In this document: positions 1 through 7,259 of the stretch, in pieces
How positions within the stretch are numbered: the first letter of the stretch is position 1
Layout of the letters: the number at the start of each line of letters is the position of its first letter
Source of the DNA: Neisseriaceae bacterium
Lineage (GTDB): Bacteria > Pseudomonadota > Gammaproteobacteria > Burkholderiales > Neisseriaceae
Assembly: GCA_017989485.1 (NCBI GenBank)
Contig: JAGNPU010000042.1
Coordinates: forward strand, 1 to 9,937
DNA length: 9,937 bases
Direction of reading: 5' to 3'
Translations under genes and position numbers: made by a program
Notes under the pieces: generated by a model
What the model saw: only the letters and a program-made list of their open reading frames with translations
Told to the model about the DNA's origin: nothing
Databases searched by the model: none

Positions 1-511
1 CCACTGGAATGTCGTCGCCTGGGAAGTCGTAGCTAGACAATAGCTCACGAATTTCCATTTCAACCAATTCCAACAACTCTTCGTCGTCAACCATGTCGCA
101 TTTGTTCATGAACACGATGATGTAAGGTACGCCAACCTGACGAGCCAACAAGATGTGCTCGCGGGTTTGTGGCATAGGGCCGTCAGCTGCTGAACACACC
201 AAGATGGCGCCATCCATTTGCGCCGCACCGGTAATCATGTTTTTAACATAGTCGGCGTGACCTGGACAGTCTACGTGAGCGTAGTGACGTGCATCTGTTT
301 CGTACTCAACGTGTGAAGTGCTGATGGTAATACCACGAGCTTTTTCTTCAGGGGCGTTGTCAATTTGATCATATGCGCGTGCAGCGCCACCGAATTTTTT
401 TGACAAAATAGTGGTCAATGCAGCAGTTAGCGTGGTTTTACCATGGTCAACGTGACCGATGGTGCCAACGTTTACGTGCGGTTTATTCCGCTCGAATTTT
501 TCTTTAGCCAT
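1..511 (-). CDS. tuf: Elongation factor Tu, N-terminal part (cut by window edge)
   Basis: The first 170 codons are present; the rest lies beyond base 1. EF-Tu is the GTPase that brings aminoacyl-tRNA to the ribosomal A site. Nearly all of the G domain is readable: G1 P-loop GHVDHGKT (residues 19-26), switch I GITI with T62, G3 DCPGH (81-85) and G4 NKCD (136-139). The start [20 protein letters not shown] is the standard bacterial EF-Tu start. A Shine-Dalgarno AGGAAA (complement of 517-522) lies five bases before the ATG. It sits 65 bp downstream of tRNA-Thr in the same direction, matching the classic tRNA-tufB transcription unit, so it is probably co-transcribed with the three tRNAs. No separate promoter for tuf is obvious in the spacer. 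Identification is essentially certain; whether a second tuf copy exists cannot be seen here. Confidence 0.98.
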   Translation of the reverse strand, partial: MAKEKFERNKPHVNVGTIGHVDHGKTTLTAALTTILSKKFGGAARAYDQIDNAPEEKARGITISTSHVEYETDARHYAHVDCPGHADYVKNMITGAAQMDGAILVCSAADGPMPQTREHILLARQVGVPYIIVFMNKCDMVDDEELLELVEMEIRELLSSYDFPGDDIPV

Positions 512-576
512 GGCAATTTCCTAAGCTTATCTATTGAGGATTTTAAAACACAAAATGAAACTAGGTACAAGGTATT

Positions 577-651
577 TGGTGCCCATGGACAGAATTGAAC
601 TGTCGGCCTCTCCCTTACCAAGGGAGTGCTCTACCCCTGAGCTACATGGGC
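577..651 (-). tRNA. tRNA-Thr (anticodon GGT)
   Basis: This 75-nt gene includes an encoded CCA end. The acceptor stem pairs GCCCATG (complement of 645-651) with CATGGGC (complement of 581-587), followed by A and CCA. The anticodon arm is CTCCC-TTGGTAA-GGGAG, giving anticodon GGT (complement of 617-619), which reads ACC and ACU. The T-arm carries GTTCAATTC. It is the last tRNA before tuf, as in the enterobacterial thrT-tufB order. Confidence 0.97.
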
Positions 652-659
652 GGGTATCT

Positions 660-733
660 TGGAGCGGGTGAAGGGAATCGAACCCTCGTCGTAAGCTTGG
701 AAGGCTTCTGCTCTACCATTGAGCTACACCCGC
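660..733 (-). tRNA. tRNA-Gly (anticodon TCC)
   Basis: This 74-nt gene includes an encoded CCA end. The acceptor stem pairs GCGGGTG (complement of 727-733) with CACCCGC (complement of 664-670), then T and CCA. The anticodon loop is CTTCCAA, giving TCC (complement of 699-701), which reads GGA and GGG. The T-loop contains GGTTCGATTCC. Only 8 bp separate it from tRNA-Thr, so the two are cut from one precursor. Confidence 0.97.
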
Positions 734-773
734 GATTCGATTCTATTCTTAAAACTGCCCGCAAGACAGTATT

Positions 774-857
774 TGGTGGAGGGAGAAGGATTCGAACCTT
801 CGAAGCTCACGCAGCAGATTTACAGTCTGCCCCCTTTGGCCGCTCGGGAATCCCTCC
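774..857 (-). tRNA. tRNA-Tyr (anticodon GTA)
   Basis: This 84-nt class II tRNA has a long variable arm and an encoded CCA end. The acceptor stem pairs GGAGGGA (complement of 851-857) with TCCCTCC (complement of 778-784), then ACCA. The anticodon is GTA (complement of 821-823) in the stem-loop GCAGA-CTGTAAA-TCTGC. It is the promoter-proximal gene of the Tyr-Gly-Thr-tuf unit. Confidence 0.97.
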
Positions 858-871
858 GTTAAGAGTGCGAA

Positions 872-900
872 ATATTAAGCAATATCCCAGTTTTCGTCAA
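872..900 (-). promoter_or_regulatory. Strong sigma70 promoter of the tRNA-tuf unit
   Basis: On the minus strand a -35 box TTGACG (complement of 895-900) is followed by exactly 17 bases and a -10 box TAATAT (complement of 872-877), about 14 bases before the tRNA-Tyr 5' end. A run of A and T just upstream (complement of 901-930, including eight consecutive A) resembles the UP elements of stable-RNA promoters. That fits high expression of tRNAs and EF-Tu. The boxes are seen directly; the UP-element role is inferred. Confidence 0.8.
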
Positions 901-970
901 GCTTAAATGTTTACTTTTTTTTAAATACTTTCTAATGCGCTGATTCACCTGTCAATTTACTTACCCCAAA

Positions 971-1231
<261 letters not shown>

Positions 1232-1373
1232 TTAATGGTACTTGGTCTTGTTAATATAACCGGCAATTCTGGCAGCTTATGGCCACTTAATCAAGTATTA
1301 ATATACCCTAGCCGCACGGCAATGGCTTGTTTTTTTGTTCAAAATCAAGATGATCATGCCAGCAACATCAGGC

Positions 1374-1955
1374 TTAAGCCTCTGCCTCGACTGAGTAAAC
1401 ACTCAGTAACTGCTTGCTTTGGCCCGCACTGCTTTGACGCACCGCTGTTAAAAAATCTGGCAATGCCGGCAAACGCCCAGCTTCGATATACACATAGGCC
1501 TCCTCGGCCAGCACCTTAGGCAGCAGCGGCCAGAGGCTTTCCCAATCATCGAATTGAAACGGCGGGTCTAGAAACACCACGTCAAAACGGGGGCCCTGAG
1601 CGCGCAAATAGGCCTGCGCCTCACCCACATGGACGCGCACGTCCTGCTCTGCCCAGCCCAACAAAGCCACATTGGCCCGCAATACCTGAGCCACCTGCCG
1701 ATTTTTCTCGATCAGCACCACCGGCTCGGCGCCGCGCGAGCGCGCTTCTAGCCCTAGCGCGCCGCTGCCGGCATACAGGTCCAACACGGCCTTGCCCTCT
1801 AGGCCCTGCCCCAGCCAATTGAACAGCGTCTCTCTGACCCTGTCTGGCGTAGGGCGCAAACCCTCGCTGTCGGGAAACGTAATCGTGCGCCGCTTGTGGG
1901 TGCCGCCGATGATGCGCACCTGGTTATTGTTTTGCTTCTTGCTGTGTTTGCTCAT
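1374..1955 (-). CDS. rsmD: 16S rRNA (guanine(966)-N(2))-methyltransferase RsmD
   Basis: This 193-residue SAM-dependent enzyme is expected to methylate the exocyclic N2 of G966 in 16S rRNA, late in 30S assembly. The N-terminus has the family segment RIIGGTHKRRTITFP (14-28) and RPTPDRVRETLFNWL (34-48). SAM motif I is DLYAGSGALGLEARSRGA (59-76), and catalytic motif IV is DPPF (130-133). The length matches the family. The ATG is preceded by a weak GTAGGG. The start lies only 23 bp past the terminator hairpin of the upstream ntrX operon, and no clear promoter of its own is visible, so it may depend on read-through or a weak promoter inside ntrX. yfhL follows 151 bp downstream in the same direction. 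Confidence 0.96.
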   Translation of the reverse strand: MSKHSKKQNNNQVRIIGGTHKRRTITFPDSEGLRPTPDRVRETLFNWLGQGLEGKAVLDLYAGSGALGLEARSRGAEPVVLIEKNRQVAQVLRANVALLGWAEQDVRVHVGEAQAYLRAQGPRFDVVFLDPPFQFDDWESLWPLLPKVLAEEAYVYIEAGRLPALPDFLTAVRQSSAGQSKQLLSVYSVEAEA

Positions 1956-1978
1956 ATGGCCCTACTGTGTGAATGAAC

Positions 1979-2006
1979 AAACCCGCTGCCAGGGGCATGC
2001 GGGTTT
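1979..2006 (-). terminator. Rho-independent terminator after ntrX
   Basis: Inverted repeat AAACCCGC (1979-1986) and GCGGGTTT (1999-2006) enclose a second short stem, TGCC (1987-1990) and GGCA (1994-1997), with a 3-base loop and one bulged base. Read on the minus strand the hairpin ends GCGGGTTTGTTC, a modest U tract. It lies 17 bp past the ntrX stop and so closes the def-to-ntrX operon. A smaller perfect repeat CCGTAA/TTACGG (2014-2019 and 2024-2029) overlaps the ntrX stop codon. Confidence 0.75.
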
Positions 2007-2023
2007 GGGTCAGCCGTAAAACA

Positions 2024-3304
2024 TTACGGTTTGGCGGTTTTATCCAGCTGCCGTCTGGAGAACTGTATCCCAAGCTGTTTCAACTTACGATACAGGTGGG
2101 TACGCTCTAGCCCTACCCTCAGCGCCACCTTGCTCATATTGCCTTTTTCTTGGCTGATGTGGTACTCAAAATAACGGCGCTCTAGCTGTTCACGCAGCTC
2201 GCGTAACGGCAGGTCAAAATCAAAGCCGGTGGCTTCGCTGGGCTTGCCCTGGCGGAACTGCTGCAACACCGTATTGATTTCCGGCGTGTCCACCGTGTCG
2301 CTCTCGGCGGTCAAGGCCAAACTCTTGATCACGCCTTTCAGCTGCTCAAGATTGCCCGGCCAATCGTATTGACGTAGGGCATTAATCGCCGAGGTGGTGA
2401 ATTTAATCTGGGGGATTTGCTTGCTTTCCACCAGCTCGGTAATGATTTGCTCGGTCAAGAACACGATGTCTTCCGAATGCTCGCGCAGCGGTGGCACCGG
2501 CACGATCACGCTGGACAATGCGGTCAGCAAACGATTATCACACTCAGGATCAACCAATAAATCTTGCAAAGGCCGGCTGCAGGCGCAGACCAAACGAACG
2601 TTAAACCGATCCAGCTTGGACAACAAGAACATCAGTCCTTGTTGAATCCGGCGGCTGAACTGGCCGATGTCGCCCAGGTATAACACACCGCTATTGGCCT
2701 GTTGTAACAGCTCTAAAGGCGCATCCAAGATTTGTTCGGGCTTGGTCGGGGTGACCCAAGGCGTATTCGGCTGGTGGAAGTAACGCGCCACCAACTCAAA
2801 GCCTGAACCGGGCTCACCCGAAATCAACACCGGCGATTTGACTTTGGCCACACGCTCCAGCTGCCGATTCAACTCTTGTATCGGTTCGCTTTTGCCAAGC
2901 TTGTCCAAGGACAGCGTCGTGGCCGCCTGCATTTCACCATATTTTAAGGCCCGTTGCACCGTGCTCAAGAGCTTTTGTAAGGCAATCGGTTTTTCCAAGA
3001 AATCAAAGGCCCCGATACGGGTTGCCTCCACCGCAGTGTCGATGCTGGCGTGGCCGCTCATCATCACCACCGGCATATTGAGTTGGCCAGACTTGCCCCA
3101 CTCTTTTAACAGAGTGACGCCATCACAGTCGGGCATCCAAATGTCTAGTAATACCAAAGCAGGTCGTGTTTGATTGCGCAAATTACGTGCCACCTCTGCA
3201 TTTTCTGCAAGTGTGACGGTATACCCTTCGTCTTGTAATATTTCAGACAATAGGTCACGAATGCCTACTTCATCATCCACAATTAAAATATCACTACTAC
3301 GCAT
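2024..3304 (-). CDS. ntrX: NtrX-type response regulator with a degenerate AAA+ domain
   Basis: This 426-residue protein is the DNA-binding partner of NtrY. The receiver domain (about 1-122) looks functional: acidic pocket D10/D11, phospho-acceptor D54, S83 and K105. The Fis-type helix-turn-helix near 386-413 (GNMSKVALRVGLERTHLYRK) is intact. The central domain (about 135-345) keeps the fold landmarks PPLRE (272-276) and WPGN (315-318) but has lost its ATPase signature. Walker A reads GEPGSGFE (163-170), with F169 where lysine belongs. Walker B reads GVLYLGDIG (206-214), with G211-D212 for Asp-Glu. E320 replaces the usual sensor II arginine. About 25 residues that would hold ELFGHEKGAFTGA are missing. 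It therefore cannot be a normal sigma54 activator and probably regulates by DNA binding alone. Its start overlaps the ntrY stop by one base (TAATG), with GGAGG just upstream. Confidence 0.93.
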   Translation of the reverse strand: MRSSDILIVDDEVGIRDLLSEILQDEGYTVTLAENAEVARNLRNQTRPALVLLDIWMPDCDGVTLLKEWGKSGQLNMPVVMMSGHASIDTAVEATRIGAFDFLEKPIALQKLLSTVQRALKYGEMQAATTLSLDKLGKSEPIQELNRQLERVAKVKSPVLISGEPGSGFELVARYFHQPNTPWVTPTKPEQILDAPLELLQQANSGVLYLGDIGQFSRRIQQGLMFLLSKLDRFNVRLVCACSRPLQDLLVDPECDNRLLTALSSVIVPVPPLREHSEDIVFLTEQIITELVESKQIPQIKFTTSAINALRQYDWPGNLEQLKGVIKSLALTAESDTVDTPEINTVLQQFRQGKPSEATGFDFDLPLRELREQLERRYFEYHISQEKGNMSKVALRVGLERTHLYRKLKQLGIQFSRRQLDKTAKP

Positions 3305-5436
3305 TATGCCTCCACTAGTGGCAGGGCTATTTTAACGAGCGCACCTGTTGGCTCTTGATTAGTCAAAGTAATCGTTCCTTGGTGTTCATCGATGATTTTT
3401 TTCACCACCGACAGGCCCAAACCTGTTCCGCTTGGTTTATCGGTAATGTAAGGTTCAAATGCTCGCCTTAACACATCCTGACTAAAACGTTTCCCGTTGT
3501 TTTCAATCTCTAAAATAGCAAATTTTTCTTGAATACTGCTTTTAATTTGTATTACAGGGACTGTTTCGTCCTCTGCAGCTTCGATGGCATTCTTCAACAG
3601 ATTATGTAAAACCTGCCGCATCATGCCGCTGTCTGCGTTAATTATTATGGGTATATTACTCAGTTCTGGTGTGATTGTACAAGCAGCACCTTCATAAAGC
3701 GTCAAAACTTCTCGAATCATTTCATTCAAATCAAGCTTATGCAGCTTAATCGACGGGGCTTTGGCGTAGTTTCTAAAGGCCTCCACCATACTTTTCAGGG
3801 CGCTGACCTGCTTCACAATGGTGTCGGTGGAACGCTTGAGCATGCCGGCGTCTTTCTCATCCAACTTGTCGCTGAGCTTCATGGCCAAACGTTCGGCCGA
3901 CAGCTGTATCGGCGTCAAGGGGTTGCGAATCTCATGCGCCAGCCGCTTGGCCACTTCCCCCCAAGCCGCATCTTTTTGCGCCTTCACCAGCTCGGTCACG
4001 TCATCGAACACCAACACCATGCCCCCACCGTCTTCTGGGGCCAAAGGCGTGATCTTGGCCAACACCATTTGGGCCCGATCGCCCTGAACATAGTCTAACT
4101 GTACCGCATTTCGCGGCTGCTCATTGGCCAAAATTTCATGCATCATCGACACCAACTGCAAGGTCTGGTCGTCTTTTTGCGGCCACTCCTGCCACGGCAG
4201 GTCTAATAACGGGGTAAAGGTCAGACCTAAAATCTCTTCGGCACTGCGGTTATACGCCCGCAAATAGCCGTTGGTGCTGAAGGCCAACACCCCGGCCGTC
4301 AGGCTGGCCAACACGGTTTCCAGATAGGTTTTGGCGGCTTCTTGCCGACGCCTATTGGTTTCGGCAACCTCGTTGGCATTTTGTAACTGCTCGGTCATGC
4401 GGTTAAACATGCTCGACAAGGTGCCAAACTCATCCGAACGAAACACGGGGCTACGCTTGGTAAAGTCTCCTCGCGCCACCGCCTTGGTGGCGGCCGCCAG
4501 GGCCAACAACGGCGCGGTGAAGCGCTGTGAGAAAAACAGGGCGCCCACCAAGGCCAGCATAATGGACAACAGCGTCGCCAACAGTAAGGTAATCATGTAA
4601 AACGTTTGCAGGCCGTCTTTGGCAAATGCCATTTCCGCATATTTTGAGCGCGCCGCCTCAATCAACAACGCATCCTGAGCCACTTTTTCCGGCACCATGG
4701 CGCGCACCAATAAGGCATAGTTTTTTTGTTCGGCGTTCGGAATCGGCAACCACACTTCGGAATACAGTCGCTTGCCCAAGCTGCTGGTGCTTGTTTGCGG
4801 CTGATCCAAGCTCAGCTTGGCCAACATGCCTTTGGTCACCACCGGATAAGGCAGGCTGGGGGCGGGCCCCACGTCAAAAGAACGCTCGCCTAAGCGCACC
4901 TGCGCGTCGACATCATAGACGGCAATCTGTCCTAAATCTCGCACCAAGGGCTCAGACAGCCTATTGAGCGCGACCTGAAAATCATGTTGAAAAGCGTAAT
5001 GACTGACCAGCTCAATCTGTACGTGTACGGCGTCTTTCACCGTTTCATCTAGGGCAAACTCTAATGCAGCTTTACTTAAATTTAGGCTACGGTCAAGCGC
5101 CACCTCGGTTTCATCGCCAAACCACGATTTAATGCTGTGGGAAATAAACTGGGCCGATACGGCAAATAATAAAATACTGGGGATAATCGCCACCAGGGCA
5201 AACATCAGGGACAGCTTACGCGCCAGCTTGGCACCAAACACCCTGTTTTGGTGATTCTTATGCAGCGTCCACAGCTGCTTGCCCACCACCACGGCCAGGG
5301 CCAACAGCAATATGCCGTCGGCGATGAGTATCCACCAAAAATACTCGGAGAGCTTGCTGGTATTGCCGGTGGCCACGGCCAACATATACAGCGACAGCAC
5401 CGAAGCGGCCGTTAGCACGATCAGAATATAGCGCAC
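3304..5436 (-). CDS. ntrY: NtrY-type membrane sensor histidine kinase
   Basis: This 710-residue kinase has predicted membrane segments near 4-22, 33-52, 75-97 and 279-302. The basic stretch 53-74 is placed in the cytoplasm and residues 98-278 in the periplasm as the likely sensing domain. Then come HAMP (303-352), PAS (about 366-484), the H-box with phospho-acceptor H501 in LAHEIRNPLTP, and a HATPase domain with N-box HNLLKNAIEAAE (611-622, N616) and G2 box GTGLGL (670-675). The G1 box, normally DNGxGF, reads N646-N-G-K-R650-F, losing the Asp that contacts adenine and one Gly. The start is GTG (5434-5436), supported by AAGGAG seven bases upstream; the DUF4390 stop is one base away. The ligand is unknown. 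In Neisseria NtrYX has been linked to respiratory gene control. Reduced or altered kinase activity is possible. Confidence 0.94.
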   Translation of the reverse strand: MRYILIVLTAASVLSLYMLAVATGNTSKLSEYFWWILIADGILLLALAVVVGKQLWTLHKNHQNRVFGAKLARKLSLMFALVAIIPSILLFAVSAQFISHSIKSWFGDETEVALDRSLNLSKAALEFALDETVKDAVHVQIELVSHYAFQHDFQVALNRLSEPLVRDLGQIAVYDVDAQVRLGERSFDVGPAPSLPYPVVTKGMLAKLSLDQPQTSTSSLGKRLYSEVWLPIPNAEQKNYALLVRAMVPEKVAQDALLIEAARSKYAEMAFAKDGLQTFYMITLLLATLLSIMLALVGALFFSQRFTAPLLALAAATKAVARGDFTKRSPVFRSDEFGTLSSMFNRMTEQLQNANEVAETNRRRQEAAKTYLETVLASLTAGVLAFSTNGYLRAYNRSAEEILGLTFTPLLDLPWQEWPQKDDQTLQLVSMMHEILANEQPRNAVQLDYVQGDRAQMVLAKITPLAPEDGGGMVLVFDDVTELVKAQKDAAWGEVAKRLAHEIRNPLTPIQLSAERLAMKLSDKLDEKDAGMLKRSTDTIVKQVSALKSMVEAFRNYAKAPSIKLHKLDLNEMIREVLTLYEGAACTITPELSNIPIIINADSGMMRQVLHNLLKNAIEAAEDETVPVIQIKSSIQEKFAILEIENNGKRFSQDVLRRAFEPYITDKPSGTGLGLSVVKKIIDEHQGTITLTNQEPTGALVKIALPLVEA

Positions 5437-5437
5437 G

Positions 5438-6064
5438 CTAGGGCTCCTTGCTCAAATTCAGGGTGACCCAACCGCTGTCTAATTTCCAGGTGGATGACGT
5501 AATGGCGTTGATTTGAAACGGCTTGGGCAAATCGCTAATGCTTAAGGACAACTTGACCGCCGCAGACACGTCACGGGGACGATAGCCGCTTAAGGTGCCG
5601 CTGCTGAGCACGCGCCAGTTGGCAATCGCGCCGATGCTCTGAATGGCTTCATCTAGGGTGGCGTAATCGGTGGCCAAAGTGCCCATGATGACTTTGTAGC
5701 GGTTGGTCAATGGGTGGTAGCTCAGCTTGTAGTTTAGGGCCGCGTGGGCGCTGAACAAATTGCTGAGTTTAAGCTTGTACGCCTGATAGGTGGGGGAATT
5801 GAGCTGATACTCAAGTCGAAAATTTAAGGCCACGCCCTGGTTGAGTGACTCAATCAAGGGCTGAGGCAATTGGGTGGTGAATCGGGTGCTGACCAGCATT
5901 TGGCCGTTCTTGGCAATCACCCCTTTGGCACGCACAACGCCAATATCCTCGGCCATTGCGGGAAAAGTCACCAGCAATAGGCCGAGGGCCAGGAGATAAG
6001 GTTTAATACTTCTGCAAAAGTGCGTAATAAAAGCCATCATGTCGATCATTAGGTAAAAAAACAT
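5438..6064 (-). CDS. DUF4390 family exported protein
   Basis: A 208-residue protein (199 if started at the ATG at 6035-6037). Its function is unknown. The N-terminus is a likely signal peptide: a basic residue at K21, a hydrophobic core LLALGLLLVTF, and a PAMA-ED cleavage site near residue 39. The mature part of about 170 residues is rich in beta-forming segments, with RFTTQLPQPLIESLNQGVAL and a terminal LDSGWVTLNLS, as I recall for DUF4390. It lies between rsmB and ntrY, a placement common in beta-proteobacteria, so a periplasmic role tied to NtrY sensing is an inference from position only. The start overlaps rsmB by 62 bp, or 35 bp with the shorter start. The long start has AAGAAA upstream; the short one gives a more typical 29-residue signal peptide but no Shine-Dalgarno. 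Confidence 0.85.
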   Translation of the reverse strand: MFFYLMIDMMAFITHFCRSIKPYLLALGLLLVTFPAMAEDIGVVRAKGVIAKNGQMLVSTRFTTQLPQPLIESLNQGVALNFRLEYQLNSPTYQAYKLKLSNLFSAHAALNYKLSYHPLTNRYKVIMGTLATDYATLDEAIQSIGAIANWRVLSSGTLSGYRPRDVSAAVKLSLSISDLPKPFQINAITSSTWKLDSGWVTLNLSKEP

Positions 6065-7259
6065 GCTGTTTTCTTAGGCGTGCGTCACTGTGACGCGCCA
6101 AAAATGCGTCGATTTGCTGCTCATTTTCTTCCAAAAACAGCGAACAGGTCGCCACCAGCATCCGGCCGTCGGGCTTGAGCACCGACCACAGCTGATCCAA
6201 TAGGTTAACCTGCTGCTTGGCCACCTTATGTGCATCCTTGGCCTGACGCAGCCATTTGATGTCTGGATGGCGGCGCACCACGCCCGATGCGGTACAGGGC
6301 ACGTCGGCCAAAATCGCATCAAACGGTTTCCCAGCATACCACGCGTCTAGGTCTTGCGCATCCGCACACACCAACTTGGCCTCAAAGCCTAGGCGGGTCA
6401 CGTTTTGCGCCACGCGCGCCAGGCGCCGCTCGTCAATGTCGACGGCGGTGAGGTCGCACTCTGCCCATTCCAACAAATGCCCCGTCTTGCCGCCCGGTGC
6501 AGCGCAGGCGTCTAACACCCGTTCGCCGTGCTGTGGGTCCAATAAAATGGCGGCCTGTTGGGCACCAAAGTCTTGTACCGACACCCAACCTTCAAAGAAA
6601 TGCGGCAGCTCGTCGACGCGTACGGGCTTGGTCAGCTTTAAGCCATGGTCGCCCAGAATTTTGGCCTCTATCCCGGCCTCGGCCAAGATGGCCTGATACT
6701 GAGCCGCGTCGGCATGGTGTTTATTCACCCTAAGCGTCATCGGCGGATGCGATTGATTGGCCAATAAAATATTGTGCCAGTGCTTAGGATAATGGGTTTT
6801 CATGTAGGTCACCCACCAATTAGGGTGGTTGTGCTTGGCCAAATCATTGCGCTGCATTTTGGCGGTGAGGTTTTTTTGCTCGCGTAAAAAATTACGCAAT
6901 ACGCCGTTGACCACGCCCTTAAAATTGCCTTTGGCCAAGACGCTGGCCACTTCAACCGCCTCGTTGACCACGGCATGGGTGGCGTTACGCGAATAGTTAA
7001 GCTGATACAGTGCGACCAACAGCAAGGCTTCAATCTCCGGCGCCGGCAGCTGCTTGGCCACCAGCTGGCGCACATAAAACTTCAGCGAGCCCAAATAGCG
7101 CTGACAGCCATAGGCAATGTCTTGCAAGGCTCCGCGTTCTTGCACGCTTAAATCCGGATGCATGCTCATGATGCGCTGCAAGACGTCGGTCAGGTTTTGT
7201 CCCGCCTCCACCGCCATGACGGTTTCGGTGGCCAAACGTTGTACGGTCACCATGCTCAT
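6003..7259 (-). CDS. rsmB: 16S rRNA (cytosine(967)-C(5))-methyltransferase RsmB
   Basis: This 418-residue SAM-dependent enzyme makes m5C967 in 16S rRNA. The N-terminal domain (about 1-135) is the NusB-like RNA-binding helical fold, with YQLNYSRNATHAVVNEAVEVA (85-105) as its signature. The catalytic domain follows, with SAM motif I VLDACAAPGGKTGHLLE (248-264), motif IV DVPCTASG (319-326, C322) and motif VI TCS (371-373, C372). Two cysteines are the RsmB/Nol1 hallmark: C372 is the expected nucleophile and C322 assists product release. The length agrees with the family. The start shares ATGA with the fmt stop (4-base overlap), which suggests coupled translation. The 3' end overlaps the DUF4390 gene. 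Confidence 0.97.
   Translation of the reverse strand: MSMVTVQRLATETVMAVEAGQNLTDVLQRIMSMHPDLSVQERGALQDIAYGCQRYLGSLKFYVRQLVAKQLPAPEIEALLLVALYQLNYSRNATHAVVNEAVEVASVLAKGNFKGVVNGVLRNFLREQKNLTAKMQRNDLAKHNHPNWWVTYMKTHYPKHWHNILLANQSHPPMTLRVNKHHADAAQYQAILAEAGIEAKILGDHGLKLTKPVRVDELPHFFEGWVSVQDFGAQQAAILLDPQHGERVLDACAAPGGKTGHLLEWAECDLTAVDIDERRLARVAQNVTRLGFEAKLVCADAQDLDAWYAGKPFDAILADVPCTASGVVRRHPDIKWLRQAKDAHKVAKQQVNLLDQLWSVLKPDGRMLVATCSLFLEENEQQIDAFLARHSDARLRKQHVFLPNDRHDGFYYALLQKY

Noticed and set aside
595..906. Open plus-strand frame of 103 codons.
   Set aside because: It runs antisense through the three tRNA genes and has no Shine-Dalgarno or recognisable domain.
2014..2029. CCGTAA/TTACGG hairpin overlapping the ntrX stop as the main terminator.
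   Set aside because: The stem has only 6 bp, is AT-containing and is not followed by a U tract; the 1979-2006 hairpin is the better candidate.
2050..2059. GCCGTCTGGA, a 9-of-10 match to the Neisseria DNA uptake sequence GCCGTCTGAA; also an 8-of-10 match on the minus strand at 8869-8878.
   Set aside because: About one such near-match per 20 kb of strand length is expected by chance, no exact copy occurs in the window, and the first lies inside ntrX coding sequence. This gives no evidence of uptake sequences here.
2024..3304. ntrX as a pseudogene because its ATPase motifs are gone.
   Set aside because: The frame is complete, the receiver and DNA-binding domains keep their key residues, and translation signals are intact. 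Domain-specific loss fits changed function better than decay.
3739..4098. Overlapping plus-strand frames of 89-119 codons opposite ntrY, and similar ones opposite rsmB, fmt and def.
   Set aside because: They are shadows of well-identified genes on the other strand, low in complexity or rich in Arg/Pro/His, without family features.
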